Positions 1 through 5,866 of a stretch of DNA of 5,866 nucleotides are shown one piece after another. The number at the start of each line of letters is the position of its first letter. Within the stretch, counting starts at the first letter, position 1. The position numbers and the translations under genes are program-made. The notes under the pieces were generated by a model, which was not told the origin of the DNA, did not search any database, and was given only the letters and a program-made list of their open reading frames with translations. This DNA comes from Wenzhouxiangella sp. (lineage in GTDB: Bacteria > Pseudomonadota > Gammaproteobacteria > Xanthomonadales > Wenzhouxiangellaceae): contig SKKM01000213.1 of the NCBI GenBank assembly GCA_007121485.1, forward strand, positions 1 through 5,866. The letters are read 5' to 3'.

Positions 1-662
1 CATCGACGCAGTGGACCTTGTTAAGCCAGATCGCTGCCGAGGATCCGCGACGGCAGGCGGCCTGGCAGGAGCTGGCGGTGCGCTATCGGCCGGCCATCCG
101 CCGCTACCTGGCCTGGGCCCTCGGCGCGCAGGACGCCGATGACCATGTACAGGAGTTCCTTCTGCGCTCCTTGCGCGACGACTGGTGGACGCGCGCCGAG
201 CGCGAACGCGGCCACTTTCGCGGCTTTCTGAAGGTACTGCTGGACCGCTACATTGCGAATGCGCGCGCTCATCAGCGCGTTCGCGGGCCGACGCTCGAAT
301 TTGATCCCGAACACCACCCCGGCGATTCGCGCAAGGCCGAAGCGATGTACGACCGCGCCTTTGTGGCCGCTCTCACCGAACGTGCGCTTGGCACGATCGA
401 GGCCGACTACGCCCGGCGCGGACGCTCTGCAGCGTTCCAGACCCTCAAGCCTCTCTTGCTCGATGGCGAATATGGGGACCATGGCGCCGCTGCCCGCGCC
501 CTGGACATGACCCCGAACGCGTTTGCCGCGGCCCTGCTGCGCTTGCGACGTGCCCTGACCCGTGCCATGCGCGCGGAGTTGGCCTCGCTCCTGTCCGACA
601 CGGGCGATCTCGAGCACGAGTGGTCGGAACTGGGCCGGATCTTGGGGCCCGACGAACCTTAG
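1..662 (+). CDS. ECF-like RNA polymerase sigma factor, kinase-associated type (5' partial)
   Basis: This is the C-terminal 219 residues of a sigma-70-family factor; the frame is open to the window edge (first full codon at 3). The visible start STQWTLL matches the T-x-W-S-L-L opening typical of ECF-like sigma factors encoded beside Ser/Thr kinases, so the TTG at 18 is unlikely to be the start and only a few residues should be missing. Region 2 spans about visible residues 20-95. It has the region 2.2 core DADDHVQEFLLRSL (44-57), then ERGHFRGFLKVLL (68-80), the RGxFRxFL pattern of this group. A linker with AFQTLKPLL (144-152) leads to a region 4 helix-turn-helix (about 161-190, AAARALDMTPNAFAAALLRLRR) for -35 recognition. 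No anti-sigma gene is visible; a transmembrane kinase follows 73 nt downstream, suggesting control by phosphorylation (inference). The class is confident; the exact ECF group and regulon are unknown. Confidence 0.88.
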   Translation, partial: STQWTLLSQIAAEDPRRQAAWQELAVRYRPAIRRYLAWALGAQDADDHVQEFLLRSLRDDWWTRAERERGHFRGFLKVLLDRYIANARAHQRVRGPTLEFDPEHHPGDSRKAEAMYDRAFVAALTERALGTIEADYARRGRSAAFQTLKPLLLDGEYGDHGAAARALDMTPNAFAAALLRLRRALTRAMRAELASLLSDTGDLEHEWSELGRILGPDEP

Positions 663-703
663 CCCGTCATCTTTGCCTGGCTCAGCGTAGTGAGTAGGGT
701 GAA

Positions 704-722
704 CGGGGCTGCTGTAGCCCCG
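704..722 (+). promoter_or_regulatory. Stem-loop in the leader of the kinase gene
   Basis: A perfect 7-bp stem (CGGGGCT at 704-710 pairing with AGCCCCG at 716-722) closes a 5-nt loop (GCTGT). It ends 3 nt before the Shine-Dalgarno of the kinase gene. It is followed by ATTGGAG rather than a T-run, so it is not an intrinsic terminator. It could attenuate readthrough, set the ratio of sigma factor to kinase by affecting ribosome access, or protect an mRNA end. The pairing is seen directly; the function is inferred. Confidence 0.45.
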
Positions 723-723
723 A

Positions 724-729
724 TTGGAG
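724..729 (+). promoter_or_regulatory. Shine-Dalgarno that fixes the kinase start at ATG 736
   Basis: TTGGAG carries the GGAG core at 726-729, six bases before ATG 736, which is ideal spacing. The in-frame TTG at 724 is part of this site and is therefore an unlikely initiation codon, so the kinase is 780 rather than 784 residues. Confidence 0.75.
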
Positions 730-735
730 CAAGCC

Positions 736-3078
736 ATGATCAATACCCCGCAAGACCGTTCCAGCCATGACCGCCCCGAGCCATCCGGGCTCGGCGACTC
801 CATCCTGGTGCGTCTGGCCCGCGATGCCTTTGCCGGTGACGGTGGCGAATTCGAGTGGCCGGAACTGGACCTGAGCGACCCCGCGGTGCGCCGCTTCGGC
901 GACTACGAGCTGCTGGAGCTCATCGGGCGCGGCGGCATGGGCGTCGTCTATCGCGCCCGTCAAACCAGCCTGGAGCGTGAAGTCGCGCTCAAGTTCGTGC
1001 ACGGCCTGGCCGACGATCCCGAAGCGGTCCAGCGCTTCCTGGCCGAAGCGCGCATCGCGGCACGTCTGAATCATCCCGGCATTCTGCCCGTGCATGAAGT
1101 CGGCACGGTCGGCGAGTTCCACTACATCGTCATGCCGCTGGTATCCGGGCGCACCCTGGCCGAGCGCCTGGAAAGTGGCCCGCTGGCGATCGAAGAAGCG
1201 GTCAGTCTGGCCATTCAACTTTGCGCTGCACTCGACTACGCGCATCGCCTGGGGCTGCTGCATCTCGACCTGAAACCGGCCAATATCCTGCTGGACGAAC
1301 GCGGCGCGCCGCTGATCGCCGACTTCGGTCTGGCCCGGCCGATGGACGCTCAGGGCGGCGTGGACGCACAGGAGGTGTCGGGTACGCCGGCCTACATGGC
1401 CCCGGAGCAGGTGCTGGTCAAGCAGTACCGGCTGACTGCCGCCACGGACATCTACGCACTGGGTGCGGTGCTGTTCGAGATGCTCGGCGGCATCTCTCCG
1501 CACGGACAAGGGCAGGCCGACCAGCTGACTCGCCGGGCGCTGGCCGGGCGCCTGGAGTCACTGCCCGCGCTGCGTCCGGGAATCAGTCCGGACCTGGTGG
1601 CGGTATGCAGTCAATGCCTCGAGCTTGAACCCGCCGCGCGCTATGCCGGCGCAGCCGCCATCGGTGAGGATTTGCGACGTTTTCGCGAAGGCCTGGCCGT
1701 GAGCGTGCGTACGCCTGGCCTGGTCGAGCGCGCCCGACGTTGGCTTCAGCGCGAACCGTTCCTGGCTGCGGCAGTAATGGTTGCGTTGGTCGCCGTCGCC
1801 GGCGGTGCGCTCGCGACCTGGAACGAATCGCTGGCGGCGCAAGCCGAGCGCGAACTGGCGATCGAGCAGCGGGACGCGGCCGAGGCGGCTCGCCAGGCCG
1901 AGGCAGCCGAGCGCGAGCGCGCCGAACTGGCCTTGGCGCTGGGTGCGCGGCTGTTTGCCCGCGCCCGCGATTTGCAGGACGAGTCCGATGCCGCACGGGA
2001 GGTTGTGCGCTGGATGCGCGAGGAGCTCGAAAGCAACGAGGCGCTGCAGGCCGAGGTACTGGAAAGCTTTGCCGCTGCCCTGGCCCGGGATGGTGCGCGC
2101 AGCCAGGTTCAGTCGCTGCTGTTTGAGGTGCTGCAGATCAAGGGCGCCGAATTCCGAGCCCGACGGGTGGCCGCGCTGGCCGCCTCCCCGCAACCCGAAG
2201 CGAGCACCTACGCTGCGATGCTGGCCTGGCACAATGCCATCGAGCCGGCCGGCGTGGAGCAATTCGCCAGGCTGATCGAGACCGCCAGGGAGGCCAACCC
2301 CGATGATGCCTTTACCTGGTACGTCGCCAGCGCGTATTGCCACCACGAACCGGGAACGCCCTGCCCGCATCCGGACACCGCCCGACGCCTGGCCCAGGTC
2401 GATGCCGACAACGGCTTCGCCTGGGTGATGCTGGCCACCGCCGAAAGTGATGAGGCCGCCCGTGCGGCACTGGCGGAAGCGGCTCGACGGGAGCAGCTAC
2501 GCGACTATTTCAGCGCCAACTACCTTGCCTATGCGCGCAGCGTCGAGCTCAGCGCGGTCCCGCTGCCGGAACTGCTGGCCGCACCGGCACGCATTCTCGC
2601 GCCGGAAGAATCGCCCGCAGCCGTCGTGGCCCACCTCGAGGCATGGTCGATGCCGCAGCCGCCTCTGTTTCGTTTTGCCCGCCTGTGCCATCCCGAACAG
2701 GGCTTGCCCGACGACGAGGACATTCGCGCCGATTGCCTGGCCGTCGCAGCAAAGATGGCACGGGGCCAGAACAGCCTGGTCACCCACTTGATCGGCAGCA
2801 TCGTGGTCCGCCGCCTGGCTCCGGGTACTGCGCTGGCGCAGGAAATGCGGGACCTGAACGCGCGCATTCTCTACCTGAGCGAAAAATTCGACCAGCTCTC
2901 GCCCGAGCAACTGCTGGGATATCCGCTGGATCGCCTGACGCAGGAAACCGTCGAGCTGGGCGAACTGGAAGCCCTGGCGCGCCGGATTGAACACTTCGGT
3001 TTCCCGGCCTACCCGCCGCCGGACTGGGCCCCACGGGATCCGCAGGCGCTGCTGCTGCCGGAGGAGCGATCACAGTAG
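736..3078 (+). CDS. Transmembrane Hanks-type Ser/Thr protein kinase with large extracytoplasmic domain
   Basis: A 780-residue PknB-like receptor kinase that phosphorylates proteins on Ser/Thr at the inner membrane. The kinase domain covers about residues 57-320. It has the glycine loop GRGGMG (64-69), VALK with ATP-anchoring K86, helix-C E104, catalytic loop HLDLKPAN (D178, K180, N183), DFG (196-198), GTPAYMAPE (216-224), D238 in DIYALG, and R302. All core catalytic residues are present, but the HRD arginine is leucine (L177), making it a non-RD kinase. A hydrophobic helix (about 342-362) is the single membrane span. It is followed by an Ala/Glu/Arg-rich coiled coil (about 365-405) and about 370 helical residues with no recognised fold, presumably periplasmic. 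That part has four cysteines (535, 543, 651, 667) and a CHHEPGTPCPH cluster. Weak TPR-like helix pairing is possible, but I see no clear TPR consensus. It follows the sigma factor gene and is likely co-transcribed with it. Kinase identity is certain; ligand and substrate are unknown. Confidence 0.95.
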   Translation: MINTPQDRSSHDRPEPSGLGDSILVRLARDAFAGDGGEFEWPELDLSDPAVRRFGDYELLELIGRGGMGVVYRARQTSLEREVALKFVHGLADDPEAVQRFLAEARIAARLNHPGILPVHEVGTVGEFHYIVMPLVSGRTLAERLESGPLAIEEAVSLAIQLCAALDYAHRLGLLHLDLKPANILLDERGAPLIADFGLARPMDAQGGVDAQEVSGTPAYMAPEQVLVKQYRLTAATDIYALGAVLFEMLGGISPHGQGQADQLTRRALAGRLESLPALRPGISPDLVAVCSQCLELEPAARYAGAAAIGEDLRRFREGLAVSVRTPGLVERARRWLQREPFLAAAVMVALVAVAGGALATWNESLAAQAERELAIEQRDAAEAARQAEAAERERAELALALGARLFARARDLQDESDAAREVVRWMREELESNEALQAEVLESFAAALARDGARSQVQSLLFEVLQIKGAEFRARRVAALAASPQPEASTYAAMLAWHNAIEPAGVEQFARLIETAREANPDDAFTWYVASAYCHHEPGTPCPHPDTARRLAQVDADNGFAWVMLATAESDEAARAALAEAARREQLRDYFSANYLAYARSVELSAVPLPELLAAPARILAPEESPAAVVAHLEAWSMPQPPLFRFARLCHPEQGLPDDEDIRADCLAVAAKMARGQNSLVTHLIGSIVVRRLAPGTALAQEMRDLNARILYLSEKFDQLSPEQLLGYPLDRLTQETVELGELEALARRIEHFGFPAYPPPDWAPRDPQALLLPEERSQ

Positions 3079-3095
3079 TCGGACTCTCGCCAAGC

Positions 3096-3116
3096 CCGGG
3101 GGCAAAACTCCCCCGG
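3096..3116. terminator. GC-rich stem-loop between convergent genes, possible transcript end
   Basis: CCGGGGG (3096-3102) pairs with CCCCCGG (3110-3116) around the 7-nt loop CAAAACT, 17 bp after the kinase stop and 55 bp beyond the greB stop. Its symmetry would let it serve both strands. Neither strand has a T-tract after the stem, so it is not a canonical Rho-independent terminator; it may instead be a 3'-end stabiliser or work with Rho. Confidence 0.4.
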
Positions 3117-3133
3117 CGCCACCGCATATCCTC

Positions 3134-3165
3134 AACTCGACTCGTGATCACGCAGCAAACTCGAC
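3134..3165. repeat. 10-bp palindrome flanked by 8-bp direct repeats
   Basis: The perfect palindrome CGTGATCACG (3143-3152) lies between two copies of AACTCGAC (3134-3141 and 3158-3165), all in the convergent intergenic space. It might be a protein-binding site, but it sits downstream of both genes, where an operator would be unusual. Short repeats of this size can arise by chance; I assign no function. Confidence 0.3.
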
Positions 3166-3171
3166 CATAGG

Positions 3172-3669
3172 TCAGACTCCTTCGTAGTCGATCGCCACGA
3201 TGAGCAGGGACCGCTCCCCCGCGGGCGTGGCGATGCTGACCTCCTCGTCCAGACGCTTGCCCAGCAGGGCGCGGGCTACCGGCGAGTCGACCGAAATGGC
3301 CTCGCGCGAGGTGGCAATTTCGTCGGCGCCGACGATGTGGTAGCGGCTGATACTGCCATCCTCGGCTTCGACCTCTACGCGGGCGCCGAAGAACACGCGT
3401 TCCGGGTCGCCGGGCGGACGATCCACCGGCTTGAGCACGTCCAGGCGCTTGCTCAGATAGCGGATGCGCCGGTCCATCTCGCGCAGCTGCTTCTTGCGGT
3501 AGATGTATTCGGCGTTCTCTGAGCGGTCACCCTCGGCGGCGGCCGCGCTGAGCGCAGCCACCACTTCGCGGCGGGCCTTCCACAGATCCGCCAGCTCGAC
3601 CTTGAGCCGATCGAAGCCGGCGCGGGTGATGTAGGGGCTGGATTTTTCCGGCGGCGGACGCCAGCGCAT
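3172..3669 (-). CDS. greB: Transcription elongation factor GreB
   Basis: A 165-residue Gre factor that enters the RNA polymerase secondary channel and stimulates cleavage of backtracked RNA. The N-terminal coiled coil spans about residues 15-80. It carries the tip motif GDRSENAEY with the acidic pair D48 and E51 that coordinates the catalytic Mg, then the basic stretch RKKQLREMDRRIRYLSKR (58-75) typical of GreB. The FKBP-like C-terminal domain (about 90-165) has VFFGARVEVE, IVGADEI and ISVDSPVARALLGKR. The tip and the DSPxARALL block match E. coli GreB closely and exclude GreA and the Rnk-type paralogues. It is about 7 residues longer than E. coli GreB at the N-terminus; MRWRPPPEKSS resembles related gammaproteobacterial GreBs, which supports ATG at 3669. 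The upstream Shine-Dalgarno is weak (GGGGCGG-like). It lies 21 bp after fumC, so co-transcription is likely. Confidence 0.96.
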   Translation of the reverse strand: MRWRPPPEKSSPYITRAGFDRLKVELADLWKARREVVAALSAAAAEGDRSENAEYIYRKKQLREMDRRIRYLSKRLDVLKPVDRPPGDPERVFFGARVEVEAEDGSISRYHIVGADEIATSREAISVDSPVARALLGKRLDEEVSIATPAGERSLLIVAIDYEGV

Positions 3670-3690
3670 CGAATCGGAACCGCCCCGCCC

Positions 3691-5067
3691 TCAGAGCCCG
3701 CCGCGGGTCAGCTTGAGCGGATCCAGCAGGCGCTCCAGTTCTTCCCGCGACAGGTCGGTCACTTCCAGCGCCACCTCGATGATCGGCCGGCCCTCGGCAT
3801 AGGCCTGCTTGGCGGCGGCGGCGCCCTTTTCGTAGCCGATCACCGGGTTCAGCGCGGTGACCAGGATCGGGTTGCGCGCCAGCGCCTCGTTGAGCCGCTC
3901 ATGCTTGACCTTGAAGGTGGCAATGGCCCGGTCCGCCAGCAGCCGGACAGCGTTGCCCAGCAGATGCAGGCTTTCCAGCAGGCTGGCGGCGACCACCGGC
4001 AGCATGACGTTGAGCTGGAAATTGCCGGACTGTCCGGCCACGGTGATCGTGGCGTCGTTGCCGATGACCCGGGCGGCCACCATGCAGACCGCTTCGGGGA
4101 TGACCGGGTTGACCTTGCCGGGCATGATGGAAGAACCCGGCTGCAGGGCCTGCAGCTCGATTTCACCGAGGCCGGCCAGCGGGCCGGAATTCATCCAGCG
4201 CAGGTCGTTGCCGATCTTCATCAGCGACACGGCCAGGGTCTTGAGCTGACCCGACAGCTCCACCGCCACGTCCTGGCTGCCGATGCCCTCGAACTTGTTG
4301 TCGGCGGACTCGAACTCGAAGCCCGTCGAGCGCGCCAGCGCGGCAGCAACCCGCTCACCGAACTCTGGATGGGCGTTGATGCCGGTACCGACCGCCGTTC
4401 CTCCCTGGGGCAGACGGCGCAGCCGCTCCAGCGTGCCCAGCAGGCGGTCCTGCGCGCTGGCAACCTGCGCGGCCCAGGACTCCAGCTCCTGCCCCAGCGT
4501 CACCGGCATGGCGTCCATCAGGTGCGTGCGTCCGGTCTTGGCCACGTCGGCCAACTCCTCGGCCCGGCGCAGCAGCACGGCATGCAGGTGTTTCAGCGCC
4601 GGCAGCAGGTGCTCGGCCGTCAGCAGGCAGGCACTGACCTGGATCGTGGTCGGAATCACGTCGTTGGAGCTCTGGCCCATGTTGACGTGGTCGTTGGGAT
4701 GAATCCCCAGCTTGCCGTCGGGGTCGGCCAGCCGGGAAATCACCTCGTTCGCGTTCATGTTCGAGCTGGTACCGGAACCGGTCTGGTAGACATCGACCGG
4801 GAACTGCGCGTCGTAGCGGTTGGCCGCGACCTCGGCGGCAGCCTGCATGATCGCCCCGGCCCTGGCCTCGTCGAGCATTTCCAGCTCGAGGTTGGCTTCC
4901 GCACAGGCGCTCTTGATCAGCCCCAGCGCCCGGATGAAGGCTGCCGGCATAGCCTGGCCGCTGATCGGAAAATTGTCGACCGCACGCTGGGTCTGGGCGC
5001 CCCACAAGGCATCCGCGGGCACCTGCAGTTCGCCCATGCTGTCTCGTTCGATTCGATGGTTGGTCAT
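3691..5067 (-). CDS. fumC: Class II fumarate hydratase (fumarase C)
   Basis: A 458-residue cytoplasmic TCA-cycle enzyme, active as a tetramer, that reversibly hydrates fumarate to L-malate without an iron-sulfur cluster. The length matches the family (E. coli FumC 467). Substrate-binding blocks seen are TGSGTSSNMN (96-105), HPNDHVN (123-129, the B-site loop), QSSND (132-136) and TGRTHLMDA (178-186), with H182 equivalent to the general-acid/base histidine. The superfamily signature GSSIMPGKVN (311-320) carries catalytic S312/S313 and K318. VNPVIPEA and the NxxxN-containing C-terminal domain follow. These features separate it from aspartase, argininosuccinate lyase and adenylosuccinate lyase; aspartase is the closest alternative, and the overall match to FumC is much better. 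ATG 5067 opens with the usual MTNHRIERDSMGELQVP. The ribosome-binding site is poor. greB follows 21 bp downstream and a methyltransferase ends 65 bp upstream. Confidence 0.97.
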   Translation of the reverse strand: MTNHRIERDSMGELQVPADALWGAQTQRAVDNFPISGQAMPAAFIRALGLIKSACAEANLELEMLDEARAGAIMQAAAEVAANRYDAQFPVDVYQTGSGTSSNMNANEVISRLADPDGKLGIHPNDHVNMGQSSNDVIPTTIQVSACLLTAEHLLPALKHLHAVLLRRAEELADVAKTGRTHLMDAMPVTLGQELESWAAQVASAQDRLLGTLERLRRLPQGGTAVGTGINAHPEFGERVAAALARSTGFEFESADNKFEGIGSQDVAVELSGQLKTLAVSLMKIGNDLRWMNSGPLAGLGEIELQALQPGSSIMPGKVNPVIPEAVCMVAARVIGNDATITVAGQSGNFQLNVMLPVVAASLLESLHLLGNAVRLLADRAIATFKVKHERLNEALARNPILVTALNPVIGYEKGAAAAKQAYAEGRPIIEVALEVTDLSREELERLLDPLKLTRGGL

Positions 5068-5094
5068 GGCTCGGCGTCTCGTCAGTTTTGATTG

Positions 5095-5123
5095 ATTTTC
5101 AGTCTATTGGGCGCCACTCTTGA
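5095..5123 (-). promoter_or_regulatory. Weak candidate sigma-70 promoter for fumC-greB
   Basis: On the minus strand, TCAAGA (5118-5123, 3 of 6 to the -35 consensus) and GAAAAT (5095-5100, 4 of 6 to the -10) are separated by 17 bp. They lie in the most AT-rich patch of the window, just upstream of fumC. The spacing and position are right but the match is poor, so fumC could equally be read from upstream of the methyltransferase gene. Confidence 0.2.
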
Positions 5124-5132
5124 GCGCACTTG

Positions 5133-5866
5133 TCAGGATTTTTCCGCGACCAGGTAACAGATCCAGCCGGCATCCGCGTCACCGATCTCGGATGGCGAGT
5201 AGATCCCGTCGCCCTCCCCGGTCTCCTCATCCGTGCCCTCCCAGTACACCGTGGCGCGCGCGAAACCGGCTTCCAGCAACAGCTCGCGGATCTCCGGCAG
5301 CGTCCACAAGCGCCAGTGATACTCGAAGGCGTTCTTCAGCTTCGACTTGTCGGGAAACTCGAAATGGATGCGACAGGTCATGTGATGGTGGATGGGGTCG
5401 AAGCTGGCCTGATCCCACACGTAGGTGAAGTCGTCGTACTCCGTGCGTTCCTCGATTTCGCGATGGGCATCGTAACCCCCGAACGCGTCGAGGAACAGGA
5501 TGCCGTCGTCGGCCAGCGCCGCCCGGGCGCGCTCGAAATAGGCCTTGAGCAGATCGCGCCGGGTGAACAGGTAGTAGCTGAAGTTCATCGCCAAAAGCGC
5601 ATCGACGGGCGCGGTCTTGGCCGTAAGAACATCGTCATTGATCAGCTTGATGCGGTCAGCCTGGTCGTCGCTCAGGCTGGCCACGTGCTGCTCCCGCCCC
5701 CAGTCAAGGACTTCCGGGTCCAGATCGACGCCCACTGCCTCATGGTCCGGCCCCAGCCGCACCCAGGTGCAGGCGGTATTGGCGGTCCCGCAGAAGTCCT
5801 CGCGAATGCGCTTGAGCGGGCGGCCGCGCAGCGCCTGGAAGGTTTCGGCGACAAATTCCAGCTCCG
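5133..5866 (-). CDS. Class I SAM-dependent methyltransferase, substrate unknown (5' partial)
   Basis: The frame is open to the right edge, giving 243 visible residues; the true start lies beyond the window. The SAM-binding motif I is REDFCGTA (visible residues 21-28), followed by the acidic ribose-binding motif VGVDLDP (44-50), the acidic loop NDDV (76-79), the motif IV-like MNFSYYLF (93-100) and the strand LDAFGG (125-130). The rest completes a Rossmann-type methyltransferase fold ending in WICYLVAEK. A GTG at 5762 (residue 35) could be taken as a start, but it would remove motif I, so it must be internal. The DFCGTA form belongs to a widespread family annotated only as a methyltransferase-domain protein; I cannot name the substrate. 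About 20 residues are probably missing. It ends 65 bp before fumC on the same strand, with no functional link evident. Confidence 0.88.
   Translation of the reverse strand, partial: ELEFVAETFQALRGRPLKRIREDFCGTANTACTWVRLGPDHEAVGVDLDPEVLDWGREQHVASLSDDQADRIKLINDDVLTAKTAPVDALLAMNFSYYLFTRRDLLKAYFERARAALADDGILFLDAFGGYDAHREIEERTEYDDFTYVWDQASFDPIHHHMTCRIHFEFPDKSKLKNAFEYHWRLWTLPEIRELLLEAGFARATVYWEGTDEETGEGDGIYSPSEIGDADAGWICYLVAEKS

Noticed and set aside
673..700. Possible promoter TTGCCT-16 bp-TAGGGT upstream of the kinase
   Set aside because: The -10 matches only 3 of 6 bases and the -35 4 of 6; this is not distinguishable from chance, and the kinase is more simply read from the sigma factor transcript.
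21..803. A 260-codon minus-strand frame across the sigma factor and kinase start
   Set aside because: It spans two well-supported genes on the other strand, has a compositionally odd translation and no recognisable motif.
1606..1617. CSQC (CxxC) at residues 291-294 of the kinase as a redox or metal motif
   Set aside because: It lies in kinase subdomain XI, where related bacterial kinases commonly have a C-x-x-C-L-E-x-x-P pattern; it is a family trait in the cytoplasmic domain.
3811..3826. GGC-repeat tract inside fumC as a phase-variable microsatellite
   Set aside because: It only encodes the short alanine run in KGAAAAAKQ, which is common in FumC; a unit-length change of 3 would not shift the frame.
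3901..5091. A 396-codon open frame on the + strand opposite fumC
   Set aside because: It lies antisense to an unmistakable fumC. Long shadow frames are expected opposite GC-rich genes; the translation is Gln/Arg/His/Gly-rich and matches no family I know.
5101..5132. Possible terminator hairpin after the methyltransferase gene (GCGC/GGCGCC repeats)
   Set aside because: Only a 4-bp stem with mismatches can be drawn and no T-run follows directly; not supported as a terminator.

Overview
The window looks like a chromosomal segment of a high-GC Gammaproteobacterium. The best guess is a Xanthomonadales/Lysobacterales- or Chromatiales-like lineage, inferred from the GreB N-terminus (MRWRPPPEKSS), the FumC sequence and the strongly GC-biased codon third positions. 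No species can be named from sequence alone. There are five protein genes, two of them cut by the window edges. I saw no RNA genes, mobile elements or CRISPR arrays.

Left half, + strand (1-3078): a two-gene signalling unit. The first gene is an ECF-like sigma factor of the type typically encoded beside Ser/Thr kinases; its first residues lie outside the window. After a 73-nt gap carrying a hairpin and a good Shine-Dalgarno comes a 780-residue transmembrane Hanks-type Ser/Thr kinase. It has an N-terminal cytoplasmic kinase domain, one membrane helix, a charged coiled-coil stalk and a large C-terminal extracytoplasmic domain of unknown fold. The likely logic is that the outer domain senses something, the kinase phosphorylates a target (possibly the sigma factor itself), and the sigma factor redirects RNA polymerase. 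The kinase is a non-RD type (HLD instead of HRD) and has almost no phosphorylatable residues in its activation loop.

The two halves converge on a 93-bp intergenic region (3079-3171). It holds a GC-rich stem-loop without a T-tract and a small palindrome between short direct repeats.

Right half, - strand (3172-5866), read from right to left: a SAM-dependent methyltransferase of unknown substrate (5' end cut by the window edge), class II fumarase fumC, and transcript-cleavage factor greB. fumC and greB are 21 bp apart and probably co-transcribed; the methyltransferase ends 65 bp before fumC. These are ordinary housekeeping genes.

The sigma factor/kinase pair is the only part that looks like a specialised and probably uncharacterised system.
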